DNA from: Candidatus Nitrotoga sp. CP45
Lineage (GTDB): Bacteria > Pseudomonadota > Gammaproteobacteria > Burkholderiales > Gallionellaceae
Reading direction: 5' to 3'
Length of the DNA stretch: 64,000 nt
NCBI GenBank assembly: GCA_945874105.1
Contig: CAMCFJ010000003.1
Coordinates: 1 to 64,000, forward strand
The notes beneath the pieces were generated by a model. It was not told the DNA's origin and did no database searches. It saw only the letters and a program-made list of their open reading frames with translations. Numbering within the stretch: position 1 is the first letter of the stretch; each line of letters begins with the position of its first letter. Positions 45,653 through 53,573 of the stretch are shown one piece after another. A program made the position numbers and the translations under genes.

Positions 45653-46961
45653 CGAAACTCCGCCTGCGTAGCTGGATCGCTAATGTAATTGCCAATAATT
45701 ACAGGTATGCGAACCAGTTTCTTCTGTTGAAGTTCAAGGACACCCCACCACGCGGAATCGGCAACAGAGAAAATAAGGCTTCCATCTGAGAAACGCCAAG
45801 GGTAGTGTGGTACGCCAATGTGAGCATCCATTCGCCACATTGTGGCAGGACCAAAAGTGCCACGCTCACCAGTACCGCTTCCTAGTCGTGTAACGGTACC
45901 TGGTGTCGGCGGCCAGGAATCTGGATTAAAAGGTACACTAGTTGCGTTATAGCAATTCTTGATCTCATCAGTATCAGCTTGCGTATAGCAGATGTTCCAG
46001 TCTCCACCAATAATCGTTGCACCGGTCCTCAATAAAGAATTTTGCATTAACTCCACTGCATCGGCAGCGAGTCTGTCATCCAGGTTGAGATTCATTGTCA
46101 GGGGTGTTCGAACTAAGGACAACGCGACATTCCACGCCTGATAGATAGTAAGTGGTTCTCTCACTGTCACAGCGTTGCCTTCGAGCCATGTGGGTGGTAT
46201 ATCTCCGCCGTCGAAAACATAAATGACCTGGACAGGAACTGTCTGGCGCTTGAGGTTTTCCGAATGACCTCGTAGCAACTCCCCGCGACGCGGGTCGCCA
46301 TGCCATACGGCACAGAATACTGTGGTCATGGGTAGTTGTTTTACGTCGCGACGCTTGAAAACATAGTCCTGCTCAATCTTGGAGACGAAGTCATAACCCT
46401 TAGTGTTCATCAGCTTTGTAATCCGCTCATCATCGTAGTTGTTCTCGATTGTAAAAACGGATATCTTGAATATATTAAGATCCAACTCTGAAATAATGCT
46501 CAGCTCTGAACCCTCAACATCAATAGAGCAATAATCGATGTCATATAGCCCATATTTTTCCAGAAGTGTAGACAGTTTGACGACACGCATTTTTTTCACG
46601 ACATTTTCAGTCGAAACGGTTTTTAGCCGTTCAACATGACGTGGGTCGAAGTTTAATGTCAAGCCACTTAGCATAGTCTCGTCGATACCAGCTGTGCTTT
46701 CGACAAAGTCAGCCTCGCCTTCAAAATCCGAAACGCAAACTTGTTCGCAATGAGCAGTTCTTGTCGTTACTAATTTGCTGAACGGAACTGACTGCGGCTC
46801 AATGCAAAGACCGCGCCAGCCCATTGATTGTTCAAAAAATAAAGAGTTACTAAATTTCTCGCCATCATAAGCCCCGATATCAACAAATACACCGTTCCGC
46901 TTGCCAAAAAAAATCTTTCGAAAAGTAATTTATCCTGGGATAGCTGGGAATAAAATTTCAT
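45595..46961 (-). pseudogene. FkbM-type methyltransferase fused to GT2, frameshifted
   Basis: The expected protein starts at ATG 46961 (MKFYSQLSQDKLLFERFF). The frame is lost at a run of eight T (46906-46913, minus strand) and resumes in another frame as GKRNGVFVDIGAYDGEKFS, leading into MGWRGLCIEPQ. One base more or two fewer restores a single frame of about 455 codons. Residues 1-210 are an FkbM methyltransferase (DIDYCSIDVEGSELSII). The remainder is a GT-A domain (TVFCAVWHGDPRRGE, YVFDGGD, LNLDDRLAAD). The rest of both domains is intact, so the break may be recent, phase-variable, recoded or a sequencing error. Confidence 0.75.
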
Positions 46962-47201
46962 TTGTAAATTCCAGTTAGTTAAAAATATGTAAAACTTAAT
47001 TGTCAATATATTGATATTGCAAAGCAGCTGCAACTTAAAGAGATGTTGTCGAAGTTACTGCTAATACTTTTTGTTATAAGTAGTTGTCAAGCCCCGCTAT
47101 TCGCCAGATTCGGCTTTATGGAGGCTTAATTGAGCGATCCGCCCCCCAGTTCAAGTAACGTGGGTTATAAATACATCGCACGACGTGCAACAGAATGAAA
47201 C
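46962..47201. other. Gene-free AT-rich stretch upstream of the FkbM-GT2 gene
   Basis: No gene or shared repeat seen. With 47202-47750 it forms a nearly 800-bp space filled by a yicC fragment, an inverted repeat, a repeated gene-start fragment and a REP-like unit, each listed separately. Confidence 0.4.
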
Positions 47202-47430
47202 ACTACTCCAAATTCTGAATCTGTTCACGCATCTGTTCAATCAATAGCTTCATTTCCATGGACGCACGCGATACTTCTGCATCGACCGACTTTGACCCTA
47301 GCGTATTCGCCTCGCGGTGAAGTTCCTGCATCAGAAATCCAGCCCTTGCCTACTGTCCCGCCTTTGACCAGCACTCGTTTCACTTGATGCAACAGTTCGG
47401 GCACCATGGTTTGCAGTGTGTTGGTAGGCA
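47202..47430 (-). pseudogene. yicC fragment with internal deletion
   Basis: 47202-47382 is nearly identical to the C-terminal coding end of the intact yicC at 57856-58037. 47382-47430 then continues with sequence matching about 58312-58360, so roughly 275 bp are missing between. Small base losses (GAAATCCAG for GAAAATCCAG) break the frame. This is a duplicated and decayed piece of yicC placed at the left edge of the toxin-antitoxin island. Confidence 0.85.
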
Positions 47431-47454
47431 GAGACGAAAAAGGTCAACGAAGTC

Positions 47455-47493
47455 AGTTCTAACATTCCAGCATTTTGATTGAATGTTAGAACT
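47455..47493. repeat. Perfect 13-bp inverted repeat
   Basis: AGTTCTAACATTC, a 13-nt spacer, then GAATGTTAGAACT. Function unknown: it may be a terminator stem, an operator or the ends of a small lost element. Confidence 0.6.
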
Positions 47494-47515
47494 GCTCCCC
47501 GCGCTATCTTCTTCG

Positions 47516-47579
47516 GCGTCGGTTTCAATTTTCATCATGCCAACCTATGAGGTACGTGCAAAAACAATTCGAAGATGAG
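47516..47579 (-). repeat. Repeated gene-start fragment, copy 1
   Basis: Minus-strand sequence with GTTGGCATGATGAAAATTGA, preceded by a TCGAATTGTTT stretch. It matches 53088-53145 (same orientation) and 48421-48475 (opposite orientation). All copies contain an ATG with an MMKIE- or MLKKE-like beginning followed by GAC-GCC/TCC, but none continues as a gene. Confidence 0.7.
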
Positions 47580-47630
47580 CCTGTTTAATTCAGTTTATAT
47601 CTATTGATCCGGAACGGTGAAGTGTTAACT

Positions 47631-47663
47631 CCATTCACCTTTCGACAGGCTCTAGGCGAACGG
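47631..47663 (-). repeat. REP-like repeat
   Basis: On the minus strand CCGTTCGCCTAGAGCCTGTC followed by GAAAGG, matching the REP units in pepN (56395-56460). Confidence 0.6.
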
Positions 47664-47702
47664 ACTTCAAACTTAATCTGGCCGAGTCAATAAGCACCCC
47701 AT

Positions 47703-47724
47703 GTGTTGTTCAATTTGACAACAC
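47703..47724. promoter_or_regulatory. Operator-like palindrome upstream of tumE
   Basis: GTGTTGT and ACAACAC are perfect 7-bp arms with an 8-bp AT-rich spacer, ending 26 bp before the tumE start. The antitoxin gene encodes an HTH protein, so autoregulation at this site is plausible (inference). Confidence 0.5.
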
Positions 47725-47750
47725 GCCTACCTGTTGTTATTGTCTCCAAC

Positions 47751-48047
47751 ATGAAAGCCCGCGAATTATTCAACAGACGCGTTCCTGTTGCGGAGCAGGC
47801 CTTTGCGGAGACGGTGCTGTGGGAAGTGCCCGAGCCGCTTTCCGGCAGCAAGCATCGCTACAAATATCGTCTGGCATTCGTCGTTGCCGGAAAGTGTGTG
47901 CTGCGTTATGACAAAGAATCAGGCAAGGGCGATCATAAACACGTGAGTGGCAAGGAAGTGAAATACCGCTTTGTTTCGGCTGACAAGCTGGTGGCGGATT
48001 TTTTTGAAGATGTGAAGAGGTGGCGCGATGAAAACAGTAACGATTGA
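47751..48047 (+). CDS. tumE: TumE-like toxin (DUF6516)
   Basis: 98 residues from ATG 47751 (MKARELFNRRVPVAEQAFAE). Conserved blocks are PEPLSGSKHRYKYRLAFV and CVLRYDKESGKGDHKHVSG. This matches the DUF6516/TumE toxin family. The toxin gene comes first and overlaps the antitoxin by 20 bp, the usual order for this family. The target of the family is not known to me. Confidence 0.75.
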   Translation: MKARELFNRRVPVAEQAFAETVLWEVPEPLSGSKHRYKYRLAFVVAGKCVLRYDKESGKGDHKHVSGKEVKYRFVSADKLVADFFEDVKRWRDENSND

Positions 48048-48372
48048 TGTACGACCATTGAAGGACACGCTGGGCGATTTCACCAAGACATGGAAGAGCG
48101 GCAAGCCTACCGCGCCGCGCATCAGCTTTGAATCGCCCGAACTGCTGTTCAAAGTGTTGTCCGGCAAACGCTGGGAACTATTGAACACAATGACTGGTGC
48201 AGGCGCGATGTCCATCCGCGAGGCGTCGCGTCGCGTCGAGCGCGACGTAAAAGCCGTGCATGGCGACGTAACCGCATTGCTCAACGCCGGGCTGCTGTCA
48301 AAAACAGACGATGGCATGATCGTGTTTCCGTTTGATGCCATCCACGTGGACTTCATGCTCAAGGCGGCTTGA
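48028..48372 (+). CDS. tumA: TumA-like HTH antitoxin (HVO_A0114-type)
   Basis: 114 residues. The C-terminal half holds a winged helix-turn-helix (LLFKVLSGKRWELLNTMTGAG ... SIREASRRVERDVKAVHGDVTALLNAGLL), as in HVO_A0114 family DNA-binding proteins that pair with DUF6516 toxins. Likely antitoxin and repressor of its own operon. Confidence 0.75.
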   Translation: MKTVTIDVRPLKDTLGDFTKTWKSGKPTAPRISFESPELLFKVLSGKRWELLNTMTGAGAMSIREASRRVERDVKAVHGDVTALLNAGLLSKTDDGMIVFPFDAIHVDFMLKAA

Positions 48373-48420
48373 GGTAAGGATCAATCGAGTCAGACCTGTC
48401 GATCTTTGTTTAATTGGGAG

Positions 48421-48475
48421 TCGAATTGTTTATTACAAGGTAGGCATGTTGAAAAAGGAAATCGACTCCGGTACC
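48421..48475 (+). repeat. Repeated gene-start fragment, copy 2 (inverted)
   Basis: TCGAATTGTTTATTAC, then a GGCATG start and GACTCCGGTACC, matching the fragments at 47516 and 53088 in opposite orientation. It lies in the 347-bp gap between tumA and the next antitoxin, which otherwise holds MITE C copy 2. Confidence 0.65.
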
Positions 48476-48536
48476 TTTGGTACAATCCCGAGGAGGACGC
48501 AGCGTGGGCACATTTGCAGCCGGGCAACTAGCTATT

Positions 48537-48678
48537 GGGCTCCTCTAAAAACTCAATTTTCTATGCAAGACAAGGCGCGAGTAAAAAATTTGAGCGCAGC
48601 ATATGTTTTATATGTAAGCGATAATTTTTTTCGAGTAACGAAGTATTGTGACGAAAATTGGTTTTTTAGAGGTGCCCT
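48537..48678 (-). mobile_element. MITE family C, copy 2
   Basis: 142 bp, reverse-complement of 13616-13756 over its whole length. Inverted ends GGGCTCCTCTAAAAA and TTTTTTAGAGGTGCCC; flanked on both sides by TATT, a 4-bp target duplication. It inserted about 40 bp upstream of the antitoxin at 48720. Confidence 0.88.
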
Positions 48679-48719
48679 ATTCTCAAACCTCAGATACGCA
48701 GCGCCATACGAAAGGAAAT

Positions 48720-48944
48720 ATGATGAACAGAATAAACGTTCCCATTGCACAGCTTTCGTTCACCCAGAAACTGGATTTGATGGAAATGCTCTGGGCGGAC
48801 ATGGCTGGCAACGAAGAAAAACTCGAATCTCCGGAATGGCATGGCGAGATACTCAATGAGCGCGAAACTGCCCTGAATGCGGAAAAAGTAACCGTATCAA
48901 GCTGGGAAGAAGCTAAAGAAAGAATCAAGATAAACGTCTCATGA
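48720..48944 (+). CDS. Addiction-module antitoxin (putative, Unstab_antitox-like)
   Basis: 74 residues from ATG 48720 (a second ATG follows directly), with AAAGGA just upstream. The sequence (IAQLSFTQKLDLMEMLWADMAG ... PEWHGEILNERETALNAEKVTVSSWEEAKERI) matches the addiction-module protein family that pairs with RelE/ParE toxins. Its TGA overlaps the downstream ATG as ATGA. Confidence 0.8.
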   Translation: MMNRINVPIAQLSFTQKLDLMEMLWADMAGNEEKLESPEWHGEILNERETALNAEKVTVSSWEEAKERIKINVS

Positions 48945-49235
48945 GGATAACAATCCTCAGCGCCGCAGAGAGCGATCTCAAACAAGGCCACCGTCTCTAT
49001 GAAGCACAAGCCGACGGCCTCGGCACCAATTTTTCTGGACACGCTCTACTCCGACATTGATTCACTCGCCTACTTTGCGGGCATACACCGCATAGTGCTG
49101 GGCTACCATCGGCTACTCTCCAAACGCTTTCCATTCGCTGTTTATTATCGAGTCTCTAACGACGAAGTTACCGTATTCGCCAAACTGGATTGCCGACGCA
49201 ACCCAAGCTGGATAAGGAAAAAGCTGACCGTGTGA
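48941..49235 (+). pseudogene. RelE/ParE-type toxin, frameshifted
   Basis: The frame starting at ATG 48941 reads MRITILSAAESDLKQGHRLY through ADGLGTNF, then hits a stop. The continuation FLDTLYSDIDSLAYFAGIHR to the end (VYYRVSNDEVTVFAKLDCRRNP) is in another frame. A run of five T at 49030-49034 where four would keep the frame explains the break. Both parts look like one RelE/ParE-family protein of about 97 residues, probably inactive now. Confidence 0.8.
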
Positions 49236-49434
49236 TGAATCATGCTATGAATATAGACCTGGCCCCGAGAGCGTTTGCAGGTTGAATGTGGCGGTTAAGG
49301 CAAACATGTTTAAAATTATTGCAAAAATAATTGGTAAGAATAATTAGGCTGGTCAAATGAGTGATGGAGAAGATGGTTAAGGTGAGCGGTGAAATGTTGG
49401 GCTTCATTTCATTCAACCCAACCTACCGAGCTCA

Positions 49435-49463
49435 TTGACATATAACGCCTGGCGTAATATCCT
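49435..49463 (+). promoter_or_regulatory. higBA promoter with overlapping palindrome
   Basis: TTGACA (49435-49440), a 17-bp spacer and TATCCT, or TAATAT 3 bp earlier. The spacer and -10 carry the near-perfect palindrome ATATAACGCC-T-GGCGTAATAT (49440-49460). Repression by HigA at this site is the expected arrangement. Confidence 0.6.
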
Positions 49464-49470
49464 GAACGTT

Positions 49471-49749
49471 ATGATTAAGTCGTTTAACTGCAAAGATACT
49501 CAGGCGCTGTTTGAGGGTGGCAGTCCGCGGCGCTTCCGCACGATTCAGGCAGTAGCCGAACGCAAGCTGACGCAACTCGACGCAGCAGCCACGCTGGATT
49601 TTCTCCGCGCGCCACCGGGCAATCGCCTTGAAGCCTTGCGGGGAGATCGCAAAGGGCAATGGAGCATCCGAGTAAACGACCAATGGCGTATATGTTTCAA
49701 GTTCAAGAATGGCGACGTGTCCGATGTCGAGATAGTCGATTATCACTAA
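49471..49749 (+). CDS. higB: HigB-type toxin
   Basis: 92 residues from ATG 49471 (MIKSFNCKDTQALFEGG). RelE-fold mRNA interferase of the HigB/YgiU-like group, with KLTQLDAAATLDFLRAPPGNRLE and the typical end GQWSIRVNDQWRICFKF. Toxin-first order and the HigA gene 10 bp downstream confirm it. Confidence 0.9.
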   Translation: MIKSFNCKDTQALFEGGSPRRFRTIQAVAERKLTQLDAAATLDFLRAPPGNRLEALRGDRKGQWSIRVNDQWRICFKFKNGDVSDVEIVDYH

Positions 49750-49759
49750 GGAGATCAAT

Positions 49760-50059
49760 ATGGTGAAAAATAAAATGCGCCCGGTACATCCGGGAGAAAT
49801 ATTGCGCGAAGAATACATCGTGCCGATGGGCATGAGTGTTCATGCGCTGTCGCAGGCATTGCGCGTGCCCGCTACGCGGCTGCACGAGATAGTCAAGGAG
49901 CGCCGCTCGATCACGCCCGACACTGCATTGCGGTTGGCGCGCTACTTCGGTACGGATGCACAGTCCTGGCTTAATTTGCAACTGAGCTATGATTTGAAGA
50001 TTGCAGAAGCGGAACTGAAAGATCGCATCGAGCGCGAAGTGGAAGAGATGGTGGCGTAG
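49760..50059 (+). CDS. higA: HigA-type antitoxin
   Basis: 99 residues with an XRE helix-turn-helix (MSVHALSQALRVPATRLHEIVKERRSITPDTALRLARYFG), preceded by the usual RPVHPGEILREEYIVPMG. Strong ribosome site AAGGAGATCAAT. Neutralises HigB and represses the operon. Confidence 0.93.
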   Translation: MVKNKMRPVHPGEILREEYIVPMGMSVHALSQALRVPATRLHEIVKERRSITPDTALRLARYFGTDAQSWLNLQLSYDLKIAEAELKDRIEREVEEMVA

Positions 50060-50121
50060 TAAAGATGGCAGCCCCATCGTTAAGCAATTCGATGCTAACT
50101 CGTCAAAGCAGAGGTTGAGCC

Positions 50122-52725
50122 ATGATCCTATCTGAGTACCACCGTTTTCTGCAGACCTTGGCTCACGCTGGCTCTCAAGATTTGAGCAAAGTAGCGAACC
50201 TTGTATTGGCGCATTGGGATGTTTTGCTGCCACTAACCACGGCACAAGGGCATCGAGTTAAGAAGTTGGCTGAGTTGGCGCAAGCTAATTGGGAAATCGT
50301 CAGTGATGACATTCAACCGATGGCTGCGCAAGCTGGAACTATCGGCAATCAGATTCGCCAGTTAAAAAGCCTTCACGTTGGACCATTTCGGGGTTTTGCC
50401 AAGCCAGAAGATTTCGATCTATCTAGTCTAGTACTGATTTATGGTCCCAACGGCACTGGAAAATCGAGCTTTTGTGAGGCATTGGAATACGGTTTATTGG
50501 GTAGTGTTGCCGATGCCGAAAGCAAACGCTTCCGTGAGAAAAACGACTACATGAAGAATGCCCACACCAACACGTTTTCCGCACCAAAAATTAGGGCAAC
50601 AGATAATCAAGGGCAGGAAGTGGCGGTGCAGAGCAACGAAGCACTGTATCGCTTCTGTTTTGTAGAAAAAAATCGTATTGATGATTTTTCGCGGATTGCC
50701 GCCCAAACGCCCGCAAAACAAACCGAGCTAATTTCCACTCTTTTTGGATTGGATTTCTTTAATGAATTTGTACGTAACTTTAGCACTGAGATTGATGGCA
50801 GATATATCGATTTGATTGGCGTAAAGACGACCATGTTGGCCCAAAAACGCCTATCTCTTGCGGGTACTGAGCAACAACGAAAAACTAACACTGAAGAATT
50901 AGGCAGGTTGGATGTCGAAGAAATCGCGTTAGCGAACCAACATCGTGAGGGTATCTCATTTGCGCAAATGGTGATCGAGCTGCGTGGCGATGATGAAAAT
51001 GCTGGCCTAATTAAAGCCATTGAAGCCGAGTTACAGCAGCCACTAGGCACTAAAAGTGGATTATCCATGGCAAACTTGCAATCGCTTCAACAAAGCATTC
51101 GCAACGATCTAACGAACATCAGCGCGAAACAGCAGATGCTGGCAGAAGCTGGCCAACAAGTTTCGTTCAAGCAGCTGTACGAGGCGGTTAGCCAAGTACA
51201 ACCCAGCAGCCCAGCGCATTGCCCCGCTTGTAAAACCTCTTTGCAGCAAGTTTCGGTGAACCCTTATACGCACGCCAGCGATGAGCTGAATAAACTTCAG
51301 CATTTGGCGCAATTGCAACAAGAACTGCAACACCTAAACAACTCGTTCAATCAATCGTTAAATTCACTTGCACAAGTGGTGGCCACCTGTACTACGCGCT
51401 TCCCGTCAAATAACGCGCTATCCGCTTACGTTGGTGCTGCCAATGCCGGATGGTGGAATTCTCTGTTCAAAACCTTGAATGATGATTTTACGCCATGGCA
51501 ATACTTGGAGAGCCAAGTTAAACAACTCGAAGAAGCCGATCAGGCGATAGTGCAAGCCACGCAACAACGCGCAATTAAGCAGCAACAACTTACAAGACTA
51601 CGTGAATTTGATACGAACATTACGCAGTTGCAGACACGCCGAGCCACTGCAAACACCGCCATCACTGTGGCGAATCAGGCCATTGCCAATTTTGAAACAT
51701 CAAACGCGCAACTGATTATCGATGCAGCGGCAGAGGCTACGGTAGTTACAAAAAATAAAGCAATTGCCAATGCCTATGCCAGCTTTGTTGCCAAATTAAA
51801 CGACTATAAAAACAATTTACCTGCGCGGTTGGTTGCTGATTTGGGCGATAAAGTTGTCGAGCTTTACAACGCTTTTAATCGGAACGACGTACCCAGTGAA
51901 AAGTTGACATCTGTTCGACTGCCTTTATCGCAAAATGAGCGCTTAAAAATTTCCTTTCAAGCTGAACCAACTCGCTTCTTTGATGCCCTGCATGTTTTGA
52001 GCGAGGGCCATATTCGTTGTATAGGCCTGGCAATACTGATGGCGAAAAACATAAAGGAAAATTGCCCATTTTTGATTTTTGACGACCCTGTAAACGCTAT
52101 TGATGATGATCATAGGGAATCCATAAGACGAACACTATTTGAAGATACTTTTTTTATGGGTAAACAAATTATTCTTACTTGCCATGGTGAAGAGTTTTTT
52201 AAAGACATACAAAACATGCTTCCTGTTGGGCGCGCCTCCCAATCGAAAGCATATACTTTTTTGCCAAGACTGGGCGAATCGCATATACGCGTTGACTTCA
52301 ACTGCGCACCTCGAAACTACATAATTTTAGCTAAGAAGCATTTCAATAATGGCGAAATAAGAGATGCGCTCGCTAAAGCAAGACAAGCCATGGAATCGCT
52401 CACCAAGAACAAGCTATGGCCTTATGTAAATAAACATGGTGATGGAAACCTTAGCATTAAATTGCGTTCATCAACTGCGTCAATCGAACTGCGCAATTTG
52501 ACTGAACAGATAAAATCGAAGATTGCAAAGCCCGATTTTAGCGACGCTAATAAAAACACTGTGCTTACGCAACTCGACATACTTTTGGGTATTAATGGGG
52601 AATCGCGTGAGTGGCGCTACCTGAATAAAGGCACGCACGAAGAGGCAGATCGAGCCGAATTTGATCGGCAATCAGTTCAGCAAATTGTGGCGGCTCTTGA
52701 GCAGTTGGACACTGTAGTTGGGTAG
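50122..52725 (+). CDS. SMC/Rad50-like AAA ATPase with zinc hook
   Basis: 867 residues. A 90-residue N-terminal region precedes the ATPase head: LKSLHVGPFRGFAKPEDF, Walker A GPNGTGKSS near 108-116. Two coiled-coil arms flank a CPAC zinc hook (Cys 367 and 370). The second half-head has signature LSEGHIRCIGLAILMA near 626 and Walker B FLIFDDPVNAIDDDH near 650, then ILTCHGEEFF. A C-terminal extension of about 150 residues (ALAKARQAMESLTKNKLW ... WRYLNKGTHEEADRAEF) follows. No SbcD, PtuB, LmuA or other partner is adjacent. A stand-alone defence or DNA-repair ATPase is inferred from architecture and the toxin-antitoxin neighbours. Confidence 0.75.
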   Translation: MILSEYHRFLQTLAHAGSQDLSKVANLVLAHWDVLLPLTTAQGHRVKKLAELAQANWEIVSDDIQPMAAQAGTIGNQIRQLKSLHVGPFRGFAKPEDFDLSSLVLIYGPNGTGKSSFCEALEYGLLGSVADAESKRFREKNDYMKNAHTNTFSAPKIRATDNQGQEVAVQSNEALYRFCFVEKNRIDDFSRIAAQTPAKQTELISTLFGLDFFNEFVRNFSTEIDGRYIDLIGVKTTMLAQKRLSLAGTEQQRKTNTEELGRLDVEEIALANQHREGISFAQMVIELRGDDENAGLIKAIEAELQQPLGTKSGLSMANLQSLQQSIRNDLTNISAKQQMLAEAGQQVSFKQLYEAVSQVQPSSPAHCPACKTSLQQVSVNPYTHASDELNKLQHLAQLQQELQHLNNSFNQSLNSLAQVVATCTTRFPSNNALSAYVGAANAGWWNSLFKTLNDDFTPWQYLESQVKQLEEADQAIVQATQQRAIKQQQLTRLREFDTNITQLQTRRATANTAITVANQAIANFETSNAQLIIDAAAEATVVTKNKAIANAYASFVAKLNDYKNNLPARLVADLGDKVVELYNAFNRNDVPSEKLTSVRLPLSQNERLKISFQAEPTRFFDALHVLSEGHIRCIGLAILMAKNIKENCPFLIFDDPVNAIDDDHRESIRRTLFEDTFFMGKQIILTCHGEEFFKDIQNMLPVGRASQSKAYTFLPRLGESHIRVDFNCAPRNYIILAKKHFNNGEIRDALAKARQAMESLTKNKLWPYVNKHGDGNLSIKLRSSTASIELRNLTEQIKSKIAKPDFSDANKNTVLTQLDILLGINGESREWRYLNKGTHEEADRAEFDRQSVQQIVAALEQLDTVVG

Positions 52726-52803
52726 CAGCTAATGGGGCAGCATCGAATTACTTTATGAAGCACTTGCAACCCACGTCACCGAATAAGTAATGTGAAGCTG
52801 ACC

Positions 52804-53000
52804 CCCATGGCACTCGGTTAAGAATAAACAGTCATATAATCATGATGATATAATTCGCGCTCCCCTCCAACCTTCTTCGATGACAACACTTTGTCGTGGA
52901 TGTAGAACACGACTCCCGCAGGTTGGACCGAACTGCCCAGCAGCATGTAACATGTATCACAATGATTTTGCATGTGTTTTTCTTAACCGAGTGCCATGGG
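52804..53000. mobile_element. MITE D: 20-bp inverted ends, 9-bp target duplication
   Basis: Perfect 20-bp inverted termini (CCCATGGCACTCGGTTAAGA and its complement) enclose 157 bp without a credible gene. Both sides are flanked by AAGCTGACC (52795-52803 and 53001-53009), a 9-bp target duplication. A tandem 15-bp repeat (CCCCTTTAAATCGGA) follows to the right. The element lies in the 452-bp gap between the ATPase gene and vapC. Confidence 0.8.
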
Positions 53001-53087
53001 AAGCTGACCCCTTTAAATCGGACCCCTTTAAATCGGTTATTTCTTTAATGTCTTTACGGCATCGACCAGCGGCAAGAACTGGTACCG

Positions 53088-53145
53088 GCGTCAAGTTCAA
53101 TTTTCATCATGCCAACCTAAGTAATAAACAATTCGACCCCGGTTC
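53088..53145 (-). repeat. Repeated gene-start fragment, copy 3
   Basis: Minus strand GTCGAATTGTTTATTACTTA, then GTTGGCATGATGAAAATTGA and GACGCCGGTACC. It matches copy 1 at 47516-47579 in the same orientation, so the two direct copies enclose the TumEA / RelE-like / HigBA / ATPase genes. Confidence 0.7.
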
Positions 53146-53177
53146 TTTTTGTTTTGTTGACGGACATCAGTCGGCAA

Positions 53178-53573
53178 TCAGGAAAATGGATTTTTGACCG
53201 CCAAGCCGTCAATCTTCATCCCGCTTTGCATGTCCTCAGACAGCAACGTTTTTGCTCCGGACAAAATTGCTGCCGCGCAAATGTGCGCGTCATAAATCGA
53301 AAGCTGAAAACGCTTGGCAATTTGCACCGCCCTTTCATGCGATTCGACAGTGAGCGGGACGACGTCGCACGCGGCCTTAATTGCCAACAACACCGCATCA
53401 ATTTCTTCCCAGCTCATTTTGAGTTTGCGTAGACAAACGGAAGTCACTTCGTTGAGCACCTGCACGCTGATGATGCCGCCCTTGTTCAGCATGGCTTCGG
53501 CGCGGTCGGCCTTGGCGGCATCGCCGGACAGCAAATACAAAACTACATTACTGTCGATAAAAACCGTGCTCAC
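53178..53573 (-). CDS. vapC: VapC-type PIN toxin
   Basis: 131 residues. PIN acidic residues lie in MSTVFIDSNVVLYLLSGD, SVQVLNEVTSV and LSIYDAHICAAAILSGA. Ribonuclease toxin. Its ATG overlaps the vapB stop. Confidence 0.9.
   Translation of the reverse strand: MSTVFIDSNVVLYLLSGDAAKADRAEAMLNKGGIISVQVLNEVTSVCLRKLKMSWEEIDAVLLAIKAACDVVPLTVESHERAVQIAKRFQLSIYDAHICAAAILSGAKTLLSEDMQSGMKIDGLAVKNPFS

Noticed and set aside
48332-48859. 175-codon frame across the tumA end, MITE C and the antitoxin start
   Set aside because: It crosses a mobile element and overlaps two supported genes in other frames.
49236-49434. Possible regulatory RNA before higB
   Set aside because: AT-rich sequence without stable paired elements beyond the promoter palindrome.
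52860-53197. Cys-rich short open frame starting near 52880
   Set aside because: It runs through MITE D and tandem repeats, with no ribosome site and no recognisable domain.
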